Part shown: piece by piece, positions 50,479 through 61,645 of the stretch | How the letters are laid out: every line of letters starts with the position of its first letter | How positions within the stretch are numbered: position 1 is the first letter of the stretch | Origin: Selaginella moellendorffii | Taxonomy: Eukaryota; Streptophyta; Lycopodiopsida; Selaginellales; Selaginellaceae | Assembly: GCF_000143415.4 (NCBI RefSeq) | Contig: NW_003314278.1 | Coordinates: forward strand, 1,981,265-2,045,264 | Length of the DNA stretch: 64,000 nt | Reading direction: 5' to 3' | Notes under the pieces: generated by a model | Databases searched by the model: none | The model's input: the letters and a program-made list of their open reading frames with translations, nothing else | Told to the model about the DNA's origin: nothing | Translations under genes and position numbers: made by a program

Positions 50479-52878
50479 GCTGCCCGAACTGATCAAATTT
50501 TGCTCCCTCACATTGTAGATGGCTGCGTAATCGCTGGAGCAAATTCACACCCTCCTGCTGCTGCTGCTTGCTGCTACTCCCAAGCCATAAAACCAAAAGA
50601 ACGAGCTAACAACTCTTCGCTCTTGCTCTCCAAAGACGATGCTAAACCAAGTGGGACAAGGGACATAGAGAGCACAGAGGAGGAGGTGGAGCTGGGAAAG
50701 TATGACCTACAGCTTTGGTTGCTTGTGTGCTTCTTCTACCTGGGATTTAAAAAACAAAAGCCCTTTCTCATGTACTTTGCAGTGAGGATTGGATTGCTCC
50801 TGGCAGCTGCAGCTGCTGCTGCTGCTGCTACTCCTGCTACTCAATTGTCTCTCACTCACTCAACTCCTGCTCAGCCCCAGTTGTTTTTCTCTTCTTTTTC
50901 TGTGTTAATAGTGTTTCTCTCCCTCCTTTTCTTGTTTAACCTTTCTTTTTTGTATGCAATAAGTTGTGGCCATGCTTTTTTGAATCAGAATCAAGGGCAG
51001 TACAAGCCCCACTAGGTACCACCATCAACTCACAAAACCCCACCATCCACCAATGTTCCCCTTACAACAATATTAGCACTGCCCCTCTCAAATCCCTGAG
51101 ATTTCTGGAATTTAAGAAAGGTGGCAGAGAGAAACGGTGGTAAAAGGTGAATGGGATACAGCCATTTCAAGAAGGCAGAAAAACATCAGTTTCAGTTTTG
51201 TACTGCCATCCCACGTGATTGTTTCACACAAGCAATCACCTTAGAGTTTCTCCCAGAAGGAAATAACGATACAACTCTCAGCAAAATCATCGTATTTTCC
51301 CTCTTGATAGATATGGGTTGACAACCTTTTCTCCCACTCCCAAATTCTTTACAGATCACCCATATCATTCATATTCCAAATGCCTTTGCCTATTATCATC
51401 CGTTCATTCGAGTTTTAAAGCGAAAATGGGGGGGCGGCCCCGAGCTATCTTTATCTGGAGATCGTGGAATAAGCACAGTTTTCCAGCCCCACACTACACA
51501 CTGCAATCACTTCGTAAACAGCAGCAATGCAATCCCCGGCAGGATCACACACATCAATATCTTTTGAGGAAAAAGGAAAGAGGAAAACTTGAGTTTGATT
51601 GATTGATCCACTGAATTGAGATTGGGCTTGTTTTGGATCGACATAGTCTAGCTAGCCAGGAATCCATTCTCCTGGTCGGTAAAGAGACAAACTTCGTCTC
51701 CGGCCAGCAAACAAACCTAAGAAGCTCTCCTCCCTGTGTAAGTTCTGTTAGGAGGGTCAACGAGTATTTTAAGGATTTTTAAAGAGACTCGGTCGCATCA
51801 AGCACGAGCCTGGAGCAGAGAGCGATGAGATCAACTACGGCCACTTCCAACACCGGAATGAGGGTGACAGTTTTTGGGGGCATTTTCATTGCCTGCCACC
51901 TTTTCGAGTTTTGTATTGGCTTTGTTGGTTAAATGATGCATTTGTTCCCTTGATTAGCAATTTGCGTGGTGTTGCGCGCTGGGATCTAAATCATGGGTTG
52001 GTATACTATACACATGTATGTATTAGCTTCACTTGGCCAATGCGGTGACCTTTGCAGGTGTAATATATATTGTTTGTCTTGCTGTTTTGGTGATCAATCA
52101 TGCTCAATCACAAAAGGACAGCCTCGTATGATGATGGAAGTATACAATCTATATTCCCACTAGCATTAGGCTTCGAGTGCATTGGATTTGCTTGAGCACC
52201 AGAGAACACAAACAAGGACAGGGGATGGAAATCTAGTGCGTAATGCGTGATGTCATGCTTAATTCACTTCTTACTCATCTATCTATCTATACGCTGTTTT
52301 GATAGTCTCTCAATGGCCAACTTGAAGCATGAGACTGATGGATGTAAAATGCAAGGGTTTGTGTCATCTGTGACATGAGCATCTCGCACCAAGACGACAT
52401 TTTTTTTAGTTTTTCGAGATAAAAGTTTAGTTTTTTGGCTGCCCACACCTGAGCATAACGCATGCTCTACGCACCAGAAGTCAAGCACTGGAAATCGGGC
52501 AAATTGGAAGCACGCAAGTAACGCAAACCAGTGCTGGAAAACCATATGCACTGTCATAGCTCCAAAAAATTGCCCACTTTTCTTTGTGTGTAGTGCTTGT
52601 GTTGTGCCCAAAGAAAGAGGTATCCGGATAGATGATTGAAGTGGCGGCCTGACATCCCAATCATAGCTCTCTCTCTCTCTTTTTTCCTTTTGGGTGTTCT
52701 TCCTTTCTCGTGGGGTTTGTTCTCGGCCAAGTGCCACAATGGGGCATCTCACATTTGCCCATCTCTCTTTAATCTGCCAAGGCAAAAGTACACCATGTGA
52801 AGTTGGCAGAAGCATCACAAGATAAGAAGGTTCTAGCATCCAAAAAAAGAAAAGAAAAAAGAGCAAGGGCGAAGAATT
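50479..52878. other. long intergenic region upstream of the receptor kinase
   Basis: 2.4 kb with no supported gene. It holds a CTG/CTA triplet run at about 50803-50840, a G-box CACGTG at 51212-51217, a (CT)n tract near 52664-52680 and TATC repeats near 52279-52292. The receptor kinase promoter and leader must lie in the left part. Open frames here are low-complexity. Confidence 0.45.
50803..50840. repeat. CTG-type triplet microsatellite
   Basis: A run of GCTGCTGCTGCTGCT with related triplets, upstream of the receptor kinase start, probably in its leader or promoter. Confidence 0.7.
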
Positions 52879-52951
52879 TGGAGATGCCGGGTATCGATCA
52901 CGGTGCCTCTCGCATGCTAAGCGAGCGCTCTACCATCTGAGCTACATCCCC
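52879..52951 (-). tRNA. tRNA-Ala (anticodon AGC)
   Basis: A 73-nt cloverleaf. The acceptor GGGGATG pairs with CATCTCC and has discriminator A. The D-arm is TAGCTCAGATGGTAGAGC, the anticodon stem CTCGC/GCGAG has loop TTAGCAT (AGC), and the T-arm region CGTGATCGATACCCGGC serves as B box with a slightly irregular stem. There is no intron. Confidence 0.88.
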
Positions 52952-53012
52952 GTGATCACGTTCTCGAATTCTTTGCGCGGGGAAAGAAGAAACCCTAAAT
53001 CCTAGAGCCCTA

Positions 53013-56000
53013 ATGCTGGCGTCCTCCATCGGTGGCGCCTTGGCGATTCGCGGCGGCCGGGGAGATGCTCGTCTTTGGTGGATTGGCGCACGCGCCTTTG
53101 CAGCTCAGGTTGATTGTAGCAGTGATCCGTTCCCTTGTTTTTACTCATATGCTTGTTTTCTAGAGCTTTGACGGCGTCCAATCTCTGCGGGAAGCATTTG
53201 CTATCCAGGATTCCCAGTATCCAGGGTCTGCAGCGTTGCAGGCTAGGGAAGAGAGAGAGGAGTCTCTCGACGATCGTTGCGGAGGTAATTGTAGGCGGTG
53301 AAGTAGATGGTAGCTTCAAGAAGAGCAGCAAGAAAAAAGTGAATGACAAGGAGAAAAACGCGAATGGAGAAAGTCTCTCGAAAGAGGAGGAGGAGGAAGA
53401 GGCCTCGACCGCCGGACGAAGAAAACGGAATGCTGCTAAACTGGCAGGAACACCGGTTAATGCAGAGCTAGAGCTAGGCAGTGGCTTAGCAAAAGGAAGG
53501 AAGCGCGTCACGAAAAAAATCCAGGAAGCAATTGCTTTGGGTGGCGAGGAGAAAAGCGTCGCAAAAACCAACCTTTCGAAAGGGGAGGTGGAAGAGGCCT
53601 TGACATCCAGGAACCCCGGACGAAGAAAAAGGAATGCTGCTAAACCGGAAGCTGGCACGGGTACACCGGTTAATGGAGAACTAGGCAGCGGTGTAGCAAA
53701 ATCAAGGAAGCGTGTCACGGAAAAAATCCAGGAAACGACTGTGCAGGACAACGCTGCAAGAAAAGATGGCGAATCCAATCTATTAGAAGCAGAAGGCTCA
53801 ACGATCAGGAAGCCTACCTCCAGGATAATGAGAAGTTTGTCTCGGGCAGCTGACGATGGTACCAGTTTTAGCAAAGAAGATTCCGGGGACACTCATGGAG
53901 ATGAAAAGCCTGTTGCTAGAAGAAGGAAGCCATCTAGTGAAAGCTCCGAGACAACTAGAAAGCGAGGGACGAAAAGGCACGAACTTGAAGGTGTCCAAAT
54001 GGCCGAGGTGACGACGGAGGATGCCATTCTAATTTCCAGCAATGATAGTACGACGGATGATGCGATCCATATGGAGGGTTCTCGTTCGAGCTCGAGCTGC
54101 GATTCTTCCACTGCTCTACCTTTGGAGGAGGCAGCTGTGGACGCGTCTTTGACACGAAACAGCGGCCAGGAATCCAAAGGTACGGTGAAACAGGAACAAG
54201 TTTTAGTTGATGGGACCAATGGAACAGCTTTACAAGTTCCTTCCAGGTGCAGTGTTGAAGGTTCCGAGTGTCCGACCTTCGATCTTTCCCAGGCTATGGA
54301 TTCAATGGCCACCGAAAGCTCCAAGCCAGAAAATCTCAGCAACGTGAAAGTAGAAACTTTTCCAGACGTGTGCTCTCAGTGGGACCAGGCGAATTCAGCT
54401 CGGCCTCTCTACTTGGAAATAGAGAAGAGGAGAGTAGAAGAGCAAGAAAGGCGTGCAAGCTCTCCGTCACCTAGAAAGAAAAAGTTCAATCTCGTGTCCG
54501 AGGTCAGGTTTACGCTGGATACTTGCTCGAAGTTTGGAGACGTCAACGGAGCTCTGTCTGCTTACAGCTCAAACAGAGAAGCTGTGAAGTTCGACCTCTA
54601 CAACTACAACGTGTTGCTGTATTTGTGTTCCTCCGCAGCATTGGGAGTTTTGGCACCGGGCAAGCAAAGCAGGCAAAGGCCTGATTTTTCAGATAATCAA
54701 GCTGAGAATGGACTGGAAGCTTATGCGGAAGATGAAGTGGAAGAAGATGGTGTTGTTCTGCGCGGCAACATGGCTGGCCTGAGCGGAAGAAATGTAATGG
54801 GATTTACGAAGGAGATGATGGACGGGTTCCTGAGGAAAGGACTGGAAATCTTCGAGCAGATGCAAGCAGAGAACGTGGCACCAAATGAAGCAACTTTCAC
54901 AGCTCTTGCAAGGCTTTCAGTAGCAAAACGTGACGGTGACTTGGCCTTTGAAATCGTGAAGGCGATGATAGCTGCAAAGATCCCACCCAAGCTCCGGTGT
55001 TATGGTCCTGCTTTGTACGTCTACTTCAAGCGGAACGACGCGGAAAAGGCTTTCGAAGTTTACAACCACATGCTCGTTCATGGTGTTCAACCCGAGGAGG
55101 CGGAACTGGAAGTTCTTTTGCATCTCAGCTCGAAAGCCTGTCTTGGGGATCGAGTGTATTTACTCCTCCATCACCTTCGAGAGACTGTCAGGGATGTCTC
55201 GCAGTCAACTGTCAGTGTCATCGAGAGATGGTTCAAGAGCGATTTCGCTGGTAGAGTCACAGGAAATTCTCTGCCGGGAGACTTTGACGTCAGATGCTCA
55301 TCTCTTGCGAAAGGAGGGGGCTGGCATGGCTTGGGATGGCTGGGACAGGGAATATGGAACGTTGGATATACGTCGCTAACCGCAGAAGGCGTGTGCTGCC
55401 GCTGCAACGAACAAATGGTTACCATCGATATTACTCCTGAAGATACCGACGTTTTTGCGAAGTGCATTGCCTCCTTGGCGTTCAAAAGGGAGAGCAATAA
55501 CAGTTTTGGTATTTTCAAGGTATGTGTGTTGCAAATATGAACTTTTTCACGACTTGTCATTTTGCAGGATTGGCTGGACAGGAATGGACCTTTCGAAACA
55601 GTCGTCGACGGAGCAAACGTGGGGTTCTACAACCAGAGATTCAACGGAGAGCTGAATTTTGCACAGGTGCTGCTAAGGTTGCGATTGGTCTTTCTTCAGT
55701 AAACTTACCATTTCTTGCAGCTGGAGACCGTAGTGGCAGATGTACAACGACGATCTGGCAAGTGGCCTCTTATCGTGCTGCACGTTGGAAGGACGATGAA
55801 AGGCTCGGGCAGATCGAGCTACGCTCAACAGTTACTGCGGCACTGGTCTAATGCAAAGGCCTTGTACATAGCACCGGCGGGATCAAACGACGACTGGTAA
55901 GGTTCTTATCGATAGCTTTCTGCTGGTTACTGTTTTGGTTCTTAGGTACTGGCTGTATGCTGCTGTCAAGTGCAAGTCGCTGCTGGTTAGCAACGATGAA

Positions 56001-56331
56001 ATGAGAGATCATATCTTCCAGCTGCTGGGAAGAGAATTTTTTCCCACTTGGAAAGAGCGGCACCAGGTAAGAAGTTTAGATTCGAGGTCCAATCTAAAGC
56101 TTGGAAAACTTTGCAGGTTCGGTTTCACGTTACAAAGCATGGCCCAGTGTTTCACATGCCACCGCCATACTCAATTATCATCCAGGTAAGCGGGATATTT
56201 CTCTTTGGCCTACCAAGGAATTTCTTTTCGTGCAGGAAACCGAGAGGGGCTCGTGGCACATACCTGTAAGTGGTGGGGACGATATTTCATCTCCTCGGAA
56301 ATGGCTTTGTGTTACAAGAGGCTCCAGATAG
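53013..56331 (+). CDS. PRORP: proteinaceous RNase P (PRORP) with long N-terminal extension
   Basis: It cleaves 5' leaders from tRNA precursors without an RNA subunit. Clear exons: main exon to 55519, then 55568-55666, 55721-55896, 55946-56066, 56117-56185 and 56236-56331. The first exon (53013-53108) carries a presequence-like start (MLASSIGGALAIRGG). Its acceptor could be 53195 or 53225, since both keep frame. About 980 aa in total. Order: ~430 residues of Lys/Arg/Glu/Ser-rich extension with an internal repeat, PPR-like helices (FDLYNYNVLLYLCSS; PNEATFTALARLSVA), the zinc-binding hinge (GGGWHGLGWLGQGIWNVG, CCRCNEQ), then the NYN/PIN nuclease with VVDGANVGFYNQ, GSNDDW and SNDEMRDH metal Asp residues and HMPPPYSIIIQ. 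Plant PRORPs are usually 530-580 aa, so the extension is exceptional. Confidence 0.92.
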
Positions 56332-56616
56332 GCACAGGTTGAGTGTTCGATTCACTCACGTCCACTTTCGTTGTAGAAAATATCAACGTTAAGAGTCTCT
56401 CACATCAGGCTACCTTTCCAAAAAAGTCGGAAGACAAACCGGTCTTATAACACACTTTTCTCGTGGTAAGAGACAGTGAATTTGAATCTGGAGCATTGCT
56501 GGTTCTGAATCTCTCCTAGGTGTGGCCAACCGTGAGGATTTGGAGCGTGTGCTATGCTGCAACTTGGATTTATCGCCTGTTCCTGGTAAAGATCTGAAAC
56601 TCCAACTATAGGAACT

Positions 56617-59125
56617 ATGGGGGGAGGCGCAGGTAGCTCTGAATCCGAGCCCCTTGTAACTCGAGAAGTCGAGCCGGAAGGGGACGACCAGTCTCCAGTT
56701 GAGGAAGTAGCTCTTACAGTGGATACGCGGGATGACCCAACACTTCCGGTGGGAACGTTTCGGATGTGGTTCCTGGGACTTCTGTCGTGTATTCTGCTAT
56801 CGTTCCTCAATCAGTTCTTCTCCTACCGAACAGAACCATTCATCATCGGCTTGATATCCGTGCAAATAGTCGCATTGCCGTTCGGGAGGTTCATGGCCAA
56901 CGTTCTTCCCGAGAGAAGCTTTCGAGTTCCATTTACCAGTTCCAGCTTCAGTTTAAATCCGGGCCCTTTCAACGTCAAGGAGCACGTCTTGATCACCATA
57001 TTCGCGAACGCGGGAAGTGGTTTCGGGAACGGAGGTGCCTATGCAATGGGAATTGTCAACATAACCAGAGCTTTCTACAAACGAAGCATGGGCTTTACTG
57101 CGGGACTTCTTCTCGTGATGACAACACAGGTTGGATACTTCGCTTTATACTTTTGAGACTGCTTTAAATCGAAAACTGTGTTTGCCAGGTTTTGGGATAT
57201 GGTTGGGCTGGACTCATGAAGAAGCACCTAGTGGAGCCCGCTCATATGTGGTGGCCTGGAAACTTGGTTCAAGTTTCTCTCTTCAGGTAGAATCATCCCA
57301 CTTAATCCTGGCAAACATTCTTTTTTTCTCTTCCAGGACTTTGCACGAAGAAGATCAGCAGCAAAAAAAGGGCTTTTCTCGGAGCCAGTTCTTTGCCATC
57401 GTCATGACGTTGAGCTTTTGCTACTACGTACTCCCAGGGTACATGTTTATGATGCTAACTTCCATGTCTTGGGTTTGCTGGATTTTTCCAAAGTCCGTGC
57501 TGGCTCAGCAACTCGGCTCGGGTTTAAAAGGTCTCGGCCTCGGCTCTTTCAGTCTAGACTGGGCGACTATCTCAGCGTACCTCGGCAGCCCGCTGGTTAC
57601 ACCGTGGTTCGCGATTTGCAACGTTATCTTTGGCTATCTCGTCGTCATGTACATTGTGACGCCGGCCTGCTACTGGAGCAACATATACAACGCAAAGATC
57701 TATCCTTTGTTCTCGAGCTATCTCTTTACAAAAGATGGCCAGGTTTACGACGTGACCAGCGTCGTGGACAAGAACTTTGATCTCGACTTGGAAGCTTATG
57801 CTCGCAAAGGCCCGGTTCACATGAGCACCTTCTTTGCCTTTTCATATGGGCTCGGGTTTGCCGCTGTAGCCTCTACACTGACTCATGTGGCTTGTTTCCA
57901 TGGAAAGTAAGTCTCTTCTCTATGGCGTTTCGATGCTAAAGCTTTTGTTTTTCAGATACATTTGGGAGCGTAGCCGAGCTGCGCTAAATGAGAAGCCAGA
58001 CATCCACACCCGACTCATGAGGAAGTACCCAGACGTTCCTCAGTGGTGGTTTCATACTCTTATGGTTATCAGCATCGCCGCCTCAATCGCCACTTGCGCA
58101 TACTACAAGGCAGAGCTTCAACTTCCATGGTGGGGTGTCTTGCTCGCTTGCGTTGTGGCTTCTTCGTTCACCCTGCCAATCGGAGTCATTACTGCAACTA
58201 CAAACATCGTGAGTTAACTCTCGCTTCGTGTTTCTTCTTTCAACTTCTCTTGAATTGTCAACTTACAGACCCCGGGACTCAATATCATCACAGAGTACCT
58301 CATGGGATATCTCCTTCCTGGCCAGCCCATGGCAAACGTTTGCTTCAAGACGTATGGCTACATAAGTATGACACAGGCCATCTCATTCTTGCAAGACTTC
58401 AAACTCGGCCATTACATGAAAGTTCCACACCGCTCCATGTTCCACGTCCAAGTAAGTCACATAGCCACGAGATAAAGGATGATCTGAAAACAAGTTTTGT
58501 TCACTTGCAGTTCATTGGAACAATCGTCGCTGCGATCGTCAACATGTGTTGCGCGTGGTGGCTTCTCGGCTCCATCGAGAACATCTGTGACAAGTCTCTA
58601 CTGCCTCCAAACAGCCCCTGGACCTGTCCCAGCGATAGAGTTTTCTTCGACGCATCCGTCATCTGGGGGCTCATTGGGCCAAAGAGGATGTTTGGCTCCC
58701 ACGGCGAGTACAAGGAGCTCCAGTGGTTTTTCCTGGGTGGAGCTCTCGGCCCCGTGCTGGTCTGGCTGGCTTCCAGGACCTTCCCAAACGTGAAGTGGAT
58801 TCCTCTCATCAATCTCCCGGTGATTCTCGGTGCCACGGCTTACATGCCCCCAGCAACGTCCGTCAACTACATCTCCTGGAGCATCGTCGGCATCATCTTC
58901 AGCTACTTCATCTTCCGGTACCACAAGGGATGGTGGCAGCGGTACAACTACGTCTTCTCGGCGGCCATGGACGCTGGTGTGGCTTTCATGGGGGTGCTGC
59001 TCTACCTGTGCCTGGGGATCGAGAACCGAAGCTTGAGCTGGTGGGGAAACAACGTCGACAATTGTCCCCTGGCCGACTGTCCAACTGCGAAAGGCATTGT
59101 CATCGCAGGATGCCCGGTCTACTGA
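56617..59125 (+). CDS. oligopeptide transporter (OPT family)
   Basis: Six exons, 56617-57129, 57189-57286, 57337-57906, 57956-58208, 58269-58451 and 58511-59125, give 743 aa. It is a proton-coupled importer with about 16 membrane helices, for small peptides, glutathione or metal chelates. Hallmarks: a cytosolic acidic N-terminus, the NPG motif ([20 protein letters not shown]), [38 protein letters not shown], and the KIPPR motif present as KVPHR ([15 protein letters not shown]). The C-terminal half has helices near [20 protein letters not shown] and [20 protein letters not shown]. The match is to the plant peptide-transporter clade rather than YSL. The stop codon lies only 27 bp from the convergent CDCA7-like stop. 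Confidence 0.95.
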
Positions 59126-59152
59126 ACAATTCTCACGCCATCCGCTGCTCAA

Positions 59153-60005
59153 TCAAGAGGGATCTTCGTCTTCCACGATGATGATCTCCACCGTGCGCAT
59201 CTGGCGCTTCTTCTTCCTCTTCTTCCCTTCACTGTGATGATTCTTTTTCTGTAAAGCATTGTCGACTTCTTTTCCTCTCACTTTCGGTCTCTTATTGGTG
59301 TCAACTGATCTTAAAGCCTCAGGACCATCGAGAATATGAGTACCGGAGCGTCGTGTCAGGATCAAAAAGTGAGCAACCGACTTGTAGCCAAGTTCAATTG
59401 CCTGGAGAAACAAACAAATAAAACACGGTGGCCAGTCAACAACACACGAGCACGTACCCGCCTGGCCATCAAACCAGTTGGAGCCCAGCCTTTTCTCCGT
59501 CGACATCGGCTACAGTTACATATGTCTCTACAAACGGGGCACTTCCAGTTTTCATCCCCGAGCACCTCGTTCACGTTCTCTCCGTATCTGGCTCACAAAT
59601 AGAAAAGAACTAAAGAAGATGAGAAAAAGAGAAAAAGACGAACCTCTTGTAGAGACAGTCACCGCAAAACTGGTACCTTGTCTTGCAAACCTCGCAGTAA
59701 CTGCGAGGCCCCTTGGTTTTTTGCCTAAGAACAATCAATGAGAAGCTAAACACAGGGGAAAAAAAAAGTTTTTCTCGTCTTTCTTGCCTGCATTGGTGAC
59801 AGGTATTCGTGTTCTCATCGTCATAGATCCGGCCAATGTGCTTCCACTCCTCCTTGGCATACCCCAGCAGCTTCTCGTGATCTTGGGTGTAAATCTCGGG
59901 CCTGCGACTGAGCCGGCCGATCAATCCCGCGAGAAAGAAGCGAGCTTACCTGTAGCCGCGCCTCCGAGCTCTCTTCTTCCTATCCGCGAGCTCCGGAAGC
60001 TCCAT
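59153..60005 (-). CDS. CDCA7-like zinc-finger protein (zf-4CXXC_R1)
   Basis: Five exons, 59950-60005, 59788-59907, 59644-59724, 59458-59587 and 59153-59401, give 211 aa. Introns 1, 3 and 4 are GT-AG. Intron 2 has a GC donor (AG|GCAAGA). The core is the CDCA7 zinc domain: CHQCRQ, KGPRSYCEVCKTRYQFCGDC, LYKRYGENVNEVL, WKCPVCRDICNCSRCRRRKG and WAPTG, then AIELGYKSVAHFLI. A basic N-terminus (RKKRARRRGY) precedes EIYTQDHEKLLG, and the C-terminal ~60 residues are basic and acidic low-complexity. Known: CDCA7 proteins recruit the remodeller HELLS/DDM1 to chromatin for DNA methylation maintenance. This is a short member, and its exact subclass is unresolved. Confidence 0.88.
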
Positions 60006-60616
60006 ATCGCGGGCGGCAATCCCGGCACTGTCCCAAAAGCCCTAATTGCTAAGCTAATCGCGTTAGGGCTTTTGGGAGGAAGGAGGAGCGTGAACGATCG
60101 CGCCGAAAGCACAGGTACGTCTCGATCGCTCCACTCCGATCGCGCTCGGCGCTCGCGTCCCAGGTACAAGAATAGCAGCTTTCCTTGTGATTTCTTTGTG
60201 ATGGAGAAGAACTTGGAAGATGAGGAGAATGCCTCGATGGAATGGGTGGATGAATGGATGGATGGATCAATTCTCTCCTAGGAAGCGTTTAATTCGGCTG
60301 TCAGTGGCCAGCTCCAGCAAAGTCGATCGGGCCTGGAATTAAGAAAGAAAAGGAGAAAAAGAAGAGCTTTGTCGCGTGCTACGCGTCCAAAGAGTGCCAC
60401 GTGGACGGCCAGGTGGCGAGCTCAGCCATACGGGTGTGAATATGTGGCCGATAGAAAGGGAATGCGATTCTTCCTTGCAACAGTGGCTGGCCGTCAAATC
60501 GTTGTAGGTGCCGGCTATTTGACTCGGAAAAGATCGCGGGGGTCGGTTGTCTAGAAGGCTTTGTTTCGTAGACGCCAGGGCAAAGGAGAGAAAGAGGAAA
60601 AGAGAGAATTTTGGCT
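60006..60616. promoter_or_regulatory. divergent region between CDCA7-like and F-box genes
   Basis: A 611-bp spacer with telo-box-like CCCTAA/TTAGGG motifs near 60042-60070 on the CDCA7 side and a G-box CACGTG at 60398-60403 on the F-box side. No coding sequence is supported. Confidence 0.4.
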
Positions 60617-61645
60617 ATGGAGCAGCAGCGGCAGCTTCTCTGCGACGATGTTTTCTGCGGTGCGATGCGGTGGATGGACGGGGAAACTCTGGCAATTGCC
60701 GGGTGTGTGAGCTCCAGCTTTCACAGGGAATCCAGGAACGAGCAGCTCTGGGAGGATTTGTGTGCCGGGAAGTGGCCGTCGGTATCGTGTGCTCGGCCAC
60801 TCATCCAGCAGCTCGGAGGTTTCCACAGGCTCTACTCGGAGTGCTCCAGGCTCGTCTCGCCGGATGGTTCACCGCCGCCGACCAAAGCTGCGGTTTTTAG
60901 TCCGCAGGCCTCGGATTTTGCTTCGCTCGTCGACGTCCAGTTCCAGGGGAAGACTTTGTTTTCCAGGTTCGTGGATGGGATTCCAGGCACCGGCACCGAA
61001 CTGACGACCGAGTGGTTCTCGAGCTGCCCGTTTAGAGTGGACTTGATACAGGAGTCGTCGTGTCTTCCCCAGCAGGATCGTGGTGGTCGAATGGAAGAAG
61101 ACACGCTGTCGAGCTCTTCATCCTCTTCCACGGAGATGGGAAAGCTCTGGAAGGAGATTTCCGAGGGGATGAAACTGAGCTGGATCCTTATCGACAAGGG
61201 GAGCAAGCAGGCAGCGAACTTGTCGAGCTGGAGGCCGGTCTTGGGTCAGAGGCACTGGCCGACCGACATGGATTTCATCCTTCGATACGGCTCGATCCTC
61301 TCGCAGTGTCTACCGAAGCCAGTCGAGTGCAGCATAATTCTCAAGTGTAGGTTGCTGCGATCGTCAGGCTCGTCGATCGAGATCAAGCTGACGGAGCTGA
61401 GCATGCAACTCAAGGACGTTGGCAGCGGCGAGCATCTGAATGGAAGGGACGGATTACCGGTGCTGTGCCAGGCTGTGAGCTTTGCCAAGTGTAGAGACGA
61501 GGAGCGCGTGTTGAGAACTCACAGGGAGCTGCTCAAGCGGCAGAACGAGCTCAAGGTCCACGAGCTCAAGCACGAATGGTGTTTGGATGTTTACGTGCTG
61601 GTGCTCGTACTCGCGGCTCTGGCGCTTCTCCTGTGGACGGTTTAA
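60617..61645 (+). CDS. F-box protein with C-terminal membrane anchor
   Basis: A single-exon frame of 342 aa from the ATG at 60617. An F-box-like segment sits at residues ~8-55 (LCDDVFCGAMRWMDGETLAI, NEQLWEDLCAGKWPSV). A ~240-residue middle follows with SLVDVQFQGKTLFSRFVDGI, KLSWILIDKGSKQAANLSSW and WPTDMDFILRYGSIL. The last ~18 residues form one hydrophobic helix (YVLVLVLAALALLLWTV). This layout matches, from memory, the plant group around Arabidopsis At2g27310 and At3g44326. It probably forms an SCF ligase tethered to a membrane by its tail. The substrate is unknown. In-frame codons above the ATG contain only a TTG. Confidence 0.78.
   Translation: MEQQRQLLCDDVFCGAMRWMDGETLAIAGCVSSSFHRESRNEQLWEDLCAGKWPSVSCARPLIQQLGGFHRLYSECSRLVSPDGSPPPTKAAVFSPQASDFASLVDVQFQGKTLFSRFVDGIPGTGTELTTEWFSSCPFRVDLIQESSCLPQQDRGGRMEEDTLSSSSSSSTEMGKLWKEISEGMKLSWILIDKGSKQAANLSSWRPVLGQRHWPTDMDFILRYGSILSQCLPKPVECSIILKCRLLRSSGSSIEIKLTELSMQLKDVGSGEHLNGRDGLPVLCQAVSFAKCRDEERVLRTHRELLKRQNELKVHELKHEWCLDVYVLVLVLAALALLLWTV

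Noticed and set aside
50479-50513. N-terminal extension of the receptor kinase above 50478
   Set aside because: The in-frame codons upstream contain no ATG, while the ATG at 50478 opens directly into a clean signal peptide.
52279-52866. 195-codon minus-strand frame upstream of tRNA-Ala
   Set aside because: It lies in low-complexity CT/TATC-rich DNA and has no recognisable domain. Phe-rich runs come from T tracts.
53002-53892. 296-codon minus-strand frame over the PRORP extension
   Set aside because: It is the complement of Lys/Glu-rich codons giving Ser/Phe/Leu-rich sequence, with no homology pattern.
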